Below are positions 28,532 through 36,985 of a stretch of 64,000 nt of DNA, one piece after another; positions within the stretch are counted from its first letter, which is position 1; each line of letters starts with the position of its first letter. The position numbers and the translations under genes are program-made. The notes beneath the pieces were generated by a model. It saw nothing but the letters and a program-made list of their open reading frames with translations. It made no database searches and was not told the DNA's origin. Origin of the DNA: Achromobacter deleyi (GTDB lineage Bacteria; Pseudomonadota; Gammaproteobacteria; Burkholderiales; Burkholderiaceae_B); NCBI RefSeq assembly GCF_902859705.1, contig NZ_CADIJO010000006.1, forward strand, positions 1 through 64,000, written 5' to 3'.

Positions 28532-29574
28532 TGGCCGCCGCCGCATCCGCGGTCGCCGCTTACCGGCACATCCTGCGCCGCCGCGCAGGGCTCATCGCCC
28601 TGCTGCTGGCGGCGATTTTCATTGGGCTGCTGCTGGATTTCACCCTGGGGCCCTCGGGCCTGGGCTGGGGCGAGCTGTGGCGCACCCTGGCCGGGCCGGA
28701 CTCGGCCGACCCGACATTGCGGGTGATCGTCTGGGACATCCGGCTGCCCTACGCACTGATGGCCGCGCTGGTCGGCATGGCGCTGGGCCTGGCCGGCGCC
28801 GAGATGCAGACCATCCTGAACAACCCGCTGGCCAGCCCCTTCACCCTGGGCGTGTCGTCGGCCGCCGCCTTCGGCGCGTCGCTGGCGATCGTGCTGGGGC
28901 TGGGCATCCCCGGCATTCCGGACGGCTGGCTGATCGCCGGCAATGCATTCCTGTTTGCCATGCTGGCCGCCCTGCTGCTGGATTTCGTGGCGCGCCGCGG
29001 CGGCATGAATACATCCGGCGTGGTGCTGTTCGGTATCGCCATGGTGTTCACCTTCAATGCGCTGGTGTCGCTGGTGCAGTTCACGGCCAGCGCCGAGGCG
29101 TTGCAGAACCTGGTGTTCTGGACCATGGGCAGCCTGTCGCGGTCCAGCTGGACCACGGTGGCCGCGCTGGGCCTGGCATTCGCGCTGGCGTTGCCGCTGG
29201 CCATGCGGCAGTCCTGGAAGCTGACGGCGCTGCGGCTGGGCGAAGAACGCGCGGCCAGCTTCGGCGTCGACGTGCGGCGTGTGCGCGTGACCGCCCTGGC
29301 ACGCGTCAGCCTGCTGTCGGCGCTGGCGGTGGCCTTCGTCGGCACGATCGGGTTCATCGGCCTGATCGCCCCGCATATCGCCCGCCGGCTGGTGGGCGAA
29401 GACCACCGCTTTTTCCTGCCGGGCAGCGCCCTGGTGGGTGGCGTCATCCTGTCGCTGGCGTCGGTGGCATCGAAGAACCTGGCGCCGGGCGTGATCGTGC
29501 CGGTGGGCATCGTGACCTCGTTGATCGGCATTCCCTTTTTCGTGGCGGTGGTGCTGCGCCGGAGCATGCCGTGA
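28531..29574 (+). CDS. FecCD-family iron-siderophore/cobalamin ABC permease
   Basis: 347 residues with about ten membrane segments. The family markers RLPYALMAALVGMALGLAGA, NPLASPFTLGVSSAAAFGA and the near C-terminal GLIAPHIARRLVGEDHRF (contact to the ATPase) are present, typical of BtuC/FhuB/FecD proteins. It should import a ferric siderophore or corrinoid into the cytoplasm. Translation is coupled to cpoB (TAATG) and to the ATPase (GTGA). No binding protein or TonB receptor is found nearby. Confidence 0.92.
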   Translation: MAAAASAVAAYRHILRRRAGLIALLLAAIFIGLLLDFTLGPSGLGWGELWRTLAGPDSADPTLRVIVWDIRLPYALMAALVGMALGLAGAEMQTILNNPLASPFTLGVSSAAAFGASLAIVLGLGIPGIPDGWLIAGNAFLFAMLAALLLDFVARRGGMNTSGVVLFGIAMVFTFNALVSLVQFTASAEALQNLVFWTMGSLSRSSWTTVAALGLAFALALPLAMRQSWKLTALRLGEERAASFGVDVRRVRVTALARVSLLSALAVAFVGTIGFIGLIAPHIARRLVGEDHRFFLPGSALVGGVILSLASVASKNLAPGVIVPVGIVTSLIGIPFFVAVVLRRSMP

Positions 29575-30377
29575 CGGCGGCGCCTGCCCCGCACCCCGCG
29601 CTGGCGGTCAGCCACATCAGCGCCGGCTATGGCGGCGCGGACGTGCTGCACGACCTGTCGCTGCCTGATCTGAAGGCGGGAGAAGTCACCGCCCTGCTGG
29701 GCCCGAACGGCAGCGGCAAGTCGACGTTGCTCAAGGCTTTGGCCGGCCTGATACGGGTGCGTACCGGCCACGCGAAGCTGGATGGGCTGGACCTGGTGCA
29801 CCTGGATTTCGCCACGCGTGCGCGGCACCTGGTCTACCTGCCGCAAAGCCTGCCTGCCGCGGTGCACCTGCGGGTATTCGAGTCGGTGCTGGTGGCGGCT
29901 CGCGCCAGCGAGGCCGTGGGGCCGCCGGCCAGCCTGCACGATATCGACCGCCTGCTGGAGCGGCTGGGCATCGGCCACCTGGCCCTGCACTACCTGGATG
30001 CGCTGTCCGGCGGACAGAAGCAATTGGTGGGCCTGGCCCAGGCGCTGGTGCGCCGACCACGGGTGCTGCTGCTGGACGAACCCCTATCGGCGCTGGACCT
30101 GAATTACCAGTTCCATGTGATGCGGCTGTTGAAGCAGGAAACCGACGACCACGGGCTGATCACCGTGATCGTGCTGCACGACCTGAACGTGGCCTTACAG
30201 CACGCCGACCGCGCGGTGATGATCCATGGCGGCCGGCTGGTGGCGGCTGGCGCGCCTGCCGAGGTGATCACGCCGGCCGCGCTGGCGGCCGTATACGGCG
30301 TACAGGGCCGGGTCGAGGCCTGCTCGCGCGGCCGGTTGCAAGTGCTGATCGACGACCTGCAAGCGCGGCCGCACTGA
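29571..30377 (+). CDS. ABC transporter ATPase of the iron-siderophore type
   Basis: 268 residues. Walker A GPNGSGKST near 44, signature LSGGQKQLVGLAQAL near 145, Walker B VLLLDEPLSALD near 166 and switch His in VIVLHDLNVAL. The start is the GTG at 29571, which overlaps the permease stop; the frame stays open upstream but is occupied by the permease gene. Closest in type to FepC/BtuD/FhuC ATPases. Confidence 0.92.
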   Translation: MTAAPAPHPALAVSHISAGYGGADVLHDLSLPDLKAGEVTALLGPNGSGKSTLLKALAGLIRVRTGHAKLDGLDLVHLDFATRARHLVYLPQSLPAAVHLRVFESVLVAARASEAVGPPASLHDIDRLLERLGIGHLALHYLDALSGGQKQLVGLAQALVRRPRVLLLDEPLSALDLNYQFHVMRLLKQETDDHGLITVIVLHDLNVALQHADRAVMIHGGRLVAAGAPAEVITPAALAAVYGVQGRVEACSRGRLQVLIDDLQARPH

Positions 30378-30455
30378 CGCGATCTGGGTGAAGCCGGATT
30401 CAGGCTGCCCGCCCGCTCCAAAATGACGCGCCCGAGCCGCGCGCCCTGCGCCGTC

Positions 30456-30953
30456 TCAGGCGCGCAGCGCCACGTCGGCCACGGGCGCGCCCGTCATGGC
30501 GGCCAGTTGCTGCGGGGTCAGGTTGAACACGGCGTGCGGATGCCCTGCGGCGGCCCACAGGCTGTCGTACTGGAACAGGTCCTGGTCGAGCAGCATGACC
30601 GGCTTGACGGCGTGGCCGATGGGGCAGACGCCGCCGATGGCGTAGCCCGTCATTTCGCGCACGAACTTGGCGTCGGCCTTGGCCAGTGCGCCGACCTGAT
30701 CCGCCACCTTGGCCTCGTCCACGCGATTGATGCCGCTGGCGATCACCAGTACCGGCGCGTCATCGGAAGCGCGGCGAAAGATGATCGACTTGGCGATCTG
30801 CGCCACTTCGCAGCCCAGGCCTGCTGCTGCTTCCGCCGAGGTCTTGCCGGTTTGCGGTAGCACCACCACGGGCTTGTCGTGGCCCAGTTGCTGCAGCAGG
30901 CGGGCGACGCGCTGGGCGGACTCGGGAAGCTCGGCGAGCGTGGCGGATGACAT
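30456..30953 (-). CDS. YbaK/EbsC-type aminoacyl-tRNA deacylase
   Basis: 165 residues of the YbaK/ProX editing family, free-standing homologues of the ProRS insertion, which clear mischarged tRNA(Pro) (for example Cys- or Ala-tRNA). Visible blocks: AKSIIFRRASDDAPVLVIASG, with the family Lys in the first part, and TGYAIGGVCPIGH near 105. Which mischarged tRNA it clears cannot be told. It stands alone between the ABC ATPase and a hydrolase gene. Confidence 0.88.
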   Translation of the reverse strand: MSSATLAELPESAQRVARLLQQLGHDKPVVVLPQTGKTSAEAAAGLGCEVAQIAKSIIFRRASDDAPVLVIASGINRVDEAKVADQVGALAKADAKFVREMTGYAIGGVCPIGHAVKPVMLLDQDLFQYDSLWAAAGHPHAVFNLTPQQLAAMTGAPVADVALRA

Positions 30954-31038
30954 CGGGCGGACTCCGTTCGTAGGGAAGAAATCGGGAAATGAGTGTATCA
31001 GCCTAAAATGCGGGCCTGGCTTTTCCTACCCGTACCCC

Positions 31039-31848
31039 ATGCGTTCCGAACCCGTATTGCCCCTGCAGACCGCCGAAATCGGCGGCTACGCCCTGTCCTA
31101 CACCGAATACGGCGAGGGTGCGCCCCTGGTGCTGGTGCACGGTTCGCTGTCTGACAGCCGCTACTGGAAATCGCAGATGGCGCCGCTGGGGCGCTCGTTC
31201 CGGGTGCTGGCGGTGTGCCTGCGGCGCTACTGGCCTGAGACCTGGGATGGCGAAGGCGACGGCTTCTCGGTAGCCCAGCATGCCGCCGACGTACTGGAAT
31301 TCATCGATCGCGTGGCGGGCGAACCCGCCCATCTGGTGGGCCACTCGCGTGGTGGCCGCGTGGCACTGGAAGCCGCCTTGACGCGGCCGGACGCGCTGCG
31401 CAGCCTGACGCTGGCCGACCCCGGCCTGGCGCTGCCCGGCGATGATGACGCGCGCGGCGGCTTTCGCCAGCGTGCGCTGGAATTGATCCGCGACGGCGCC
31501 ATCGAGGAAGGCCTGGCGCTGTTCGTGGATACGGTGACCGGGCCGGACACCTGGCAGCGCATGGTGCCGTGGTTCAAGGACATGGTGCGCGACAACGTCG
31601 GCACGCTGTTCGGCCAGGCCCGCGAAACGCCGGCCGCGCTGGGCGCCGCCGAGATCGGATCGATTGCGCTGCCCACGCTGCTGATCGGCGGCGCGCTCAG
31701 CCCTGCGCCCTACCCGGCCCTGCTCGACACGCTGGAACAATGGCTGCCGCAGTCGCAACGCGTGACCATCGCGGGCTCGTCGCACGGCATGAACCTGGGC
31801 AATCCGCGCGCCTTCAACGGCGCCATCGAAGCCTTTCTGCGCGGCTAG
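31039..31848 (+). CDS. Alpha/beta hydrolase
   Basis: 269 residues. Oxyanion motif LVHGSLSDSRYW near 32-43, nucleophile Ser103 in GHSRGG, a general Asp in the later LLIGGALSP region and a catalytic His in SSHGMN near 250. No signal peptide. The substrate is unknown. The ATG at 31039 follows a Met-free upstream stretch and yields the family length. Confidence 0.88.
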   Translation: MRSEPVLPLQTAEIGGYALSYTEYGEGAPLVLVHGSLSDSRYWKSQMAPLGRSFRVLAVCLRRYWPETWDGEGDGFSVAQHAADVLEFIDRVAGEPAHLVGHSRGGRVALEAALTRPDALRSLTLADPGLALPGDDDARGGFRQRALELIRDGAIEEGLALFVDTVTGPDTWQRMVPWFKDMVRDNVGTLFGQARETPAALGAAEIGSIALPTLLIGGALSPAPYPALLDTLEQWLPQSQRVTIAGSSHGMNLGNPRAFNGAIEAFLRG

Positions 31849-31906
31849 GCGGGTTGCCGATCATCGGCCTGTGCGCGGCGGTCAGCCGCCAGGCCCGCCC
31901 GCGCCG

Positions 31907-32377
31907 TCAGGGTTCGACCGACGGCGTGTGCTTCAGGCGCTTGAGCACGAAGGTGGAGCGGCTGTGCCGCACGCCGGGCAGCTTGTAGAGCCGCTTGCGC
32001 AGGAATTCCTCATAGCCCTCGGTACCGGCCACGGCCACCTTGATGAGGTAGTCGTATTCGCCGGTGACCAGGAACGCCTCGACCACCTGCGGCAAGCGGG
32101 TGATGGCGTCGCCAAAGCGCGCCAGGGTGTCGTCATCGTGGTGTTCGAGGGTGACCTCGATCATGACCGTATCGGGCAGGCCCAGCGCCTTCTGGTTCAA
32201 GAGCGCCGCGTAGCCTTCGATGACACCGGCATCTTCCAGGGCCTTGACCCGGTTCCAGCACGGCGTGGGCGACAGGCCGACCTGTTCGGCCAGCTTGAGA
32301 TTGGTGAGCCGGCCGTCGGTGCGCAGCGCGCGCAGGATCTTGCGGTCGGTTTCGTCGATTTTCGGGGCGGTGGACAC
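31907..32377 (-). CDS. Lrp/AsnC family regulator (second)
   Basis: 156 residues from the GTG at 32377: winged helix (about 5-65, LTNLKLAEQVGLSPTPCWNR) and RAM domain (about 70-145). An ATG at 32452 would add 25 residues of non-family sequence that overlies the promoter region, so the GTG start is preferred. Divergent from an EamA exporter, 243 bp apart. Lrp-type control of amino-acid exporters is common, so the EamA gene is a likely target. Confidence 0.85.
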   Translation of the reverse strand: MSTAPKIDETDRKILRALRTDGRLTNLKLAEQVGLSPTPCWNRVKALEDAGVIEGYAALLNQKALGLPDTVMIEVTLEHHDDDTLARFGDAITRLPQVVEAFLVTGEYDYLIKVAVAGTEGYEEFLRKRLYKLPGVRHSRSTFVLKRLKHTPSVEP

Positions 32378-32620
32378 GGCGGCGGATCCGTAGAAGAGAA
32401 TTTCCCTGCAAAAGACGATTTTAGAGGATAAGCCTTTTCCTTTTTCACGCAATCTGACGGGAAACAGGAAACCTATTTTCCCGGCCTGGCCGTAGACTTT
32501 CCAGCAAGACGGGCATTACCCCGCCCGTCGTATCCAGCGTGAAGCGCCGCGGCACAACCCGGCGCCCGCGCCGGGCGTCTCTCGCAGCAGGCCGCGCGTC
32601 GATCCGCGCGGCGGAAAATC

Positions 32621-33577
32621 ATGTCTCACGCAGCAGCAGTACCCGCAAGAACCGGCCTGGGCCTGTCCGGCACCGCCATGCTCCTGGCCGCACCGGCGCT
32701 ATTCGCCTCGAATATGGTGGCCGCCCGCTGGGCCCACGACGCCGCCCTCCCCCCCGTTTTCCTGGCCTTCGGCCGCTGGCTGATCGCCTTGTTGATCCTG
32801 CTGCCGCTGGCTGCGCCGGCCCTGCTGCGGCATCGCCAGGCCCTGTGGCGCGGCCTGCCCGCGTTGCTGCCGCTGGCGGTGCTGGGCATGGGCGTGGCCG
32901 TGGCGCCGCAATACATCGGCGCCCAGTCCACCAGCGCCACCAACATCGCTCTGATCTTCTCTTGCAGCCCGATCCTGGTGGCGCTCCTGGAAGCCCTGCT
33001 GTGGCGCAAGCCCTTGCCGCCGCTGCGCGCGGCCGGCCTGGCGTTGGCGCTGGGCGGCGTGCTGGTCGTGCTGACGCGCGGCGATGCCCACGCCCTGGCG
33101 CGGCTGGCGTTCGGCCAGGGTGACCTGTGGGTGCTGCTGGCCGCCACCGGCTGGGCGTTCTACACGGTGCTGCAAAAGCGCCTGACGCTGCCGGCGGTGC
33201 CGGACAGCGCGCGCCTGGCGACGATGATGCTGGGCGGCGTGATTGCCCTGGCGCCGTTTGCCGGCATCGAGGCTGCGGCCGGTGCCACGCCGCCCTGGAC
33301 CGATCCGCGCCTGGCGGCGGTGCTGCTGTTTCTGGCGGTGGTGCCCAGCCTGGGCGCGTATTACGTCTATGGCCGACTGATCAGCCGCGCCGGACCGGCG
33401 ACGGCGGGCCTGTCGATGTTCCTGGTGCCGGTGTATGCCGCGCTGCTGGCCTGGCCGCTGCTGGGCGAGGCGCCGCAGCTGTTCCACGCCTACGGCTTCG
33501 TGATGATCCTGCTGGGCGTGAAGCTGGCGTCGACGCGGCTGCGCGCCCGCGCCGCGACGGCCGCCGCCCCCGCGTAA
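32621..33577 (+). CDS. EamA/DMT-family transporter
   Basis: 318 residues in ten membrane segments forming two EamA repeats (about 15-145 and 160-300). DMT carriers export amino acids, drugs or metabolites; the substrate is not readable. The neighbouring Lrp-type regulator suggests an amino acid. It ends just before a bidirectional hairpin shared with the EF-G gene. Confidence 0.9.
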   Translation: MSHAAAVPARTGLGLSGTAMLLAAPALFASNMVAARWAHDAALPPVFLAFGRWLIALLILLPLAAPALLRHRQALWRGLPALLPLAVLGMGVAVAPQYIGAQSTSATNIALIFSCSPILVALLEALLWRKPLPPLRAAGLALALGGVLVVLTRGDAHALARLAFGQGDLWVLLAATGWAFYTVLQKRLTLPAVPDSARLATMMLGGVIALAPFAGIEAAAGATPPWTDPRLAAVLLFLAVVPSLGAYYVYGRLISRAGPATAGLSMFLVPVYAALLAWPLLGEAPQLFHAYGFVMILLGVKLASTRLRARAATAAAPA

Positions 33578-33585
33578 AGCCGGGG

Positions 33586-33613
33586 CGGCCGGCAGCGGCT
33601 ACGCTGCCGGCCG
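33586..33613. terminator. GC-rich hairpin between EamA and EF-G genes
   Basis: CGGCCGGCAGCG/CGCTGCCGGCCG, a perfect 12-bp stem with loop GCTA, between convergent genes. No long U-run on either side, so termination strength is uncertain. Confidence 0.6.
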
Positions 33614-33620
33614 TTGCCGA

Positions 33621-35732
33621 TCAACGGCCCGTGCCTTGGGCCGCGATGACTTCCTGCGCCACGTTGCGCGGCGCTTCGGCGTAGTGCTTGAACTCCATCG
33701 TGTACGTGGCGCGGCCTTGCGTCAGCGAACGCAGCGAGGTCGAATAGCCGAACATCTCGGCCAACGGCACCTCGGCGCGCACCACCTTGCCGCCGCCCCC
33801 GGCGATGTCTTCCATGCCCTGCACCATGCCGCGGCGTGACGACAGGTCGCCCATGACGTTGCCGGTGAAGTCTTCGGGCGTTTCGACCTCGACCTGCATC
33901 ATCGGTTCGAGCAATACCGGGTCGGCCCGGCGCATGCCGTCCTTGAAGGCCATCGAACCCGCCATCTTGAAGGCGTTTTCGTTGGAGTCGACGTCGTGGT
34001 ACGAGCCGAAGAACAGCGTCACCTTGACGTCCACCACCGGGTAGCCCGCCAGCACGCCTGCGTTGAGCGTTTCGCGGATGCCCTTGTCCACCGCGGGGAT
34101 GAACTCGCGCGGCACCACGCCGCCCTTGATGGCATCGACGAATTCGTAGCCCTTGCCCGGCTCTTGCGGCTCAAGCTTGAGCACGACGTGGCCGTACTGG
34201 CCGCGGCCGCCGGACTGCTTGACGAACTTGCCTTCGACCTCGTCGCAGGTCTTGCGGATGGTTTCTCGGTAGGCCACCTGAGGCTTGCCCACCGTGGCCT
34301 CGACGCCGAACTCGCGCTTCATGCGGTCGACCAGGATTTCCAGGTGCAGCTCGCCCATGCCCGAAATGATGGTCTGGCCGGATTCTTCGTCGGTGCGCAC
34401 GCGGAACGAGGGATCTTCCTGCGCCAGGCGGCCCAGGGCGATGCCCATTTTTTCCTGGTCGGCCTTGGTCTTGGGCTCGACCGCCTGCGAAATGACCGGT
34501 TCGGGAAAGACCATGCGTTCGAGCACGATGACGTGCGCGGGATCGGACAGCGTGTCGCCCGTGGTGACGTCCTTGACGCCCACGGCCGCGGCGATGTCGC
34601 CCGCGTAGACCTCGGTGATCTCGCGCCGTTCGTTGGCGTGCATCTGCAGGATGCGGCCCAGCCGTTCCTTCTTTTCCTTGACCGGGTTGTAGACCGAGTC
34701 GCCGGACTTCACCACGCCGGAATACACGCGGAAGAAGACCAGCTGGCCGACAAAGGGGTCGGTCATGATCTTGAAGGCCAGCGCCGAGAACGGTTCCTTG
34801 TCGGTGGGATGGCGTTCGATTTCGTGGTCGCGTTCGTCGTGGCCCTTGATGGCGGGCACGTCGACCGGCGACGGCAGGTAGTCGATCACCGCGTCCAGCA
34901 TGGCCTGTACGCCCTTGTTCTTGAACGCGCTGCCACACAGCATGGGGACGATTTCGTTGGCAACCGTGCGCTGGCGCAGGCCCTGCTTGATCTCGGCTTC
35001 GGTAAGCGTTTCGCCGCCCAGGTACTTTTCAAGCAGCGCCTCGTTGGCCTCGGCGGCTTTCTCGACCATCTTGTCGTGCCATTCCTGTGCCTGCGCTTGC
35101 AGCGCGGGGGGAATGTCGCGGTATTCGAAGCGCACGCCCTGGCTGGCGTCGTCCCAGATGATGGCCTTCATCTTGACCAGGTCGATGACGCCTTCGAAGC
35201 CGTCTTCGGCGCCCACCGGCAGCTGCACCGGCACGGCATCGCCCTTCAGGCGTTCGTGTATCTGGCGCTGCACGCGCAGGAAGTCGGCGCCGACGCGGTC
35301 CATCTTGTTCACGAACGCCAGGCGCGGCACACGGTACTTGTTGGCTTGGCGCCAGACGGTTTCGGATTGCGGCTGCACGCCGCCCACGGCGTCGTAGACC
35401 ATCACGGCGCCATCCAGCACGCGCATCGAGCGTTCGACCTCGATCGTGAAGTCGACGTGGCCCGGCGTATCGATGATGTTGATACGGTGTTCGGGATAGT
35501 TGCCAGCCATGCCTTTCCAGAAGGCCGTGGTGGCGGCGGACGTGATGGTGATGCCGCGTTCCTGCTCTTGTTCCATCCAGTCCATCACGGCGGCGCCGTT
35601 GTGCACTTCGCCGATCTTGTGGGTGATACCGGTATAGAAGAGGATGCGCTCGGTGGTCGTCGTCTTGCCCGCGTCGATGTGGGCGCTGATGCCGATGTTC
35701 CGGTATAGCTCGATAGGCGTCTTGCGAGTCAT
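33621..35732 (-). CDS. fusA: Elongation factor G (stand-alone copy)
   Basis: 703-residue translocation GTPase. G1 [12 protein letters not shown] near 17-28, G2 [11 protein letters not shown]3 DTPGH, G4 NKMD, then the five-domain EF-G body. Normal length and intact motifs suggest activity. It is not beside rpsL, rpsG or tuf, so it is likely a second copy (fusA2-like) rather than the str-operon gene. The ATG at 35732 gives the standard [15 protein letters not shown] start. A promoter with a palindrome in its spacer lies 130 bp upstream. Confidence 0.93.
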   Translation of the reverse strand: MTRKTPIELYRNIGISAHIDAGKTTTTERILFYTGITHKIGEVHNGAAVMDWMEQEQERGITITSAATTAFWKGMAGNYPEHRINIIDTPGHVDFTIEVERSMRVLDGAVMVYDAVGGVQPQSETVWRQANKYRVPRLAFVNKMDRVGADFLRVQRQIHERLKGDAVPVQLPVGAEDGFEGVIDLVKMKAIIWDDASQGVRFEYRDIPPALQAQAQEWHDKMVEKAAEANEALLEKYLGGETLTEAEIKQGLRQRTVANEIVPMLCGSAFKNKGVQAMLDAVIDYLPSPVDVPAIKGHDERDHEIERHPTDKEPFSALAFKIMTDPFVGQLVFFRVYSGVVKSGDSVYNPVKEKKERLGRILQMHANERREITEVYAGDIAAAVGVKDVTTGDTLSDPAHVIVLERMVFPEPVISQAVEPKTKADQEKMGIALGRLAQEDPSFRVRTDEESGQTIISGMGELHLEILVDRMKREFGVEATVGKPQVAYRETIRKTCDEVEGKFVKQSGGRGQYGHVVLKLEPQEPGKGYEFVDAIKGGVVPREFIPAVDKGIRETLNAGVLAGYPVVDVKVTLFFGSYHDVDSNENAFKMAGSMAFKDGMRRADPVLLEPMMQVEVETPEDFTGNVMGDLSSRRGMVQGMEDIAGGGGKVVRAEVPLAEMFGYSTSLRSLTQGRATYTMEFKHYAEAPRNVAQEVIAAQGTGR

Positions 35733-35860
35733 GGCCTCGTTCCTTGCAGTAATCACCAGGAAGAACGGCAGGGTCCGACCGGACGCTGCCGCGGCGGGCG
35801 CCATGCCGCGTGAGAGGTGTGCTCGGGATGTTGCGAAATCGCGCCCGCACTTATCCGTAA

Positions 35861-35888
35861 ATATTACGCGCCGCAGGCGCGTTTACAA
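35861..35888 (-). promoter_or_regulatory. EF-G promoter with an operator-like palindrome
   Basis: Minus strand -35 TTGTAA (35888-35883), 16-bp spacer, -10 TAATAT (35866-35861). The spacer is filled by ACGCGCC-TGC-GGCGCGT, a perfect 7-bp inverted repeat, so a repressor bound there would block RNA polymerase. No regulator gene is adjacent. Confidence 0.55.
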
Positions 35889-35939
35889 GCTTTAGCCATA
35901 AGCGCCATAGGGGATGGCGCGCGCGGCGGGCCGGGCATG

Positions 35940-35968
35940 AAAAAAGCCCCTCGCAAGACGAGGGGCTT
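35940..35968 (-). terminator. Terminator of uspA
   Basis: On the minus strand, AAGCCCCTCG/CGAGGGGCTT with a 5-nt loop, followed by a run of T. It closes the uspA transcript. The remaining bases of 35733-36038 hold the EF-G promoter and no further gene. Confidence 0.9.
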
Positions 35969-36038
35969 AGCCATGCATCGGCCAGGTTTCCGGCCTGGCA
36001 ACGCCGGGCGGCCTGACAGCCGCCTGACGCTTTGGCGA

Positions 36039-36503
36039 TTACTTCTTTTCTTCCTTGACGCGGTAGACCAGCACGGCAGTGCTGGCCAGCGACAGCACCT
36101 TGGCGGTGACGCTGCCCAGCAGCAGGCGCGACAGGCCGCTGCGGCCGTGGCTGCCGATGAAGATCAGGTCGCAGCCGGCGTCGGCGGCGGCCTGGACGAT
36201 GCCGTCGGCCACGTTGAAGTTGGACACGGCGCGCGCCTCGGCCTTCACGCCGCCGGTGTCGGCGCGGTCGGTGATCTGCTTGAGGTACTTGTCGGCCTGT
36301 TCGGCGGAGGCCTTTTCGTAGTCTTCGTCGGTGATGGCGTAGGCGGCGGCCATGCCGTCAAAACCGATGGTGGCGGCGAAAGGCTGCGTCACGTAGAGCG
36401 CGACGACGTCGGCGCCCACGGAACGTGCGAAGGAAATGCCGGCGTTGGCGGCTTGGGCCGACAGCGGCGAGCCGTCGGTGGGAATCAGGATCTTCTTGAA
36501 CAT
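36039..36503 (-). CDS. Universal stress protein, UspA family
   Basis: 154-residue single-domain USP. Starts MFKKILIPTDGSPLSAQAA and carries the ATP-binding signature G-2x-G-9x-G-S in GSHGRSGLSRLLLGS near 124-138, so it is of the nucleotide-binding type. A cytoplasmic stress-survival protein, with role unspecified by sequence. A clear terminator follows. Confidence 0.93.
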   Translation of the reverse strand: MFKKILIPTDGSPLSAQAANAGISFARSVGADVVALYVTQPFAATIGFDGMAAAYAITDEDYEKASAEQADKYLKQITDRADTGGVKAEARAVSNFNVADGIVQAAADAGCDLIFIGSHGRSGLSRLLLGSVTAKVLSLASTAVLVYRVKEEKK

Positions 36504-36590
36504 CTTGCCTGCTCCTGTTTGAGAGGAAGCTCCATGCTACCGGAAACCCGCCAGGTTCACATCAAGCGAACCTGGGGGGCTTGATGCGCG

Positions 36591-36935
36591 TCAACCCAGC
36601 TGCTGGGCGGCCGCGAACAGGTTGGTGCAGCGGGTGCCCGTGCGGCAGTACGCCAGCACCGGACCCGGCAGGGTGCGCAGCAGCTCGGCGAACCGGACCA
36701 CGTCGGCGGCGGTCATGGCGCTGCCCACGACGGGCTGGTATTCGATTTTCAGGCCCGCGGCGGCGGCGGCCTTGGAGACGTCGGCCGCGGTGGGCTGGTC
36801 GGGGCCGCCTTCGAAATCGGGGCGGTTGATGATGACGCTTTTATAGCCGGCGGCGGCCACGTCGGCCATGTCGTCGGGGCCCAGCTGCGGGGCGACGGCG
36901 AAGTTCTCGGTAAGGGGCTTGATGGGTGCGGACAT
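36591..36935 (-). CDS. DUF442/TIGR01244 phosphatase-like protein
   Basis: 114-residue phosphatase-like fold. The active-site loop is seen as AYCRTGTR with Cys97 and Arg102; it has four rather than five residues between Cys and Arg, as is usual in this family. Homologous domains are fused to a metallo-beta-lactamase sulfur dioxygenase in BLH-type proteins of sulfide oxidation. Here the domain stands alone, so a sulfur role is only an inference. Confidence 0.85.
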   Translation of the reverse strand: MSAPIKPLTENFAVAPQLGPDDMADVAAAGYKSVIINRPDFEGGPDQPTAADVSKAAAAAGLKIEYQPVVGSAMTAADVVRFAELLRTLPGPVLAYCRTGTRCTNLFAAAQQLG

Positions 36936-36985
36936 GGCGATTCCTTGATGGGGACAGCTAAATATTATTGCTTGTCGGGGCGGTT

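Noticed and set aside
36551-36575. CCAGGTTC...GAACCTGG hairpin as a terminator after the DUF442 gene
   Set aside because: Stem is good, but no U-run follows on the minus strand, so termination cannot be claimed.
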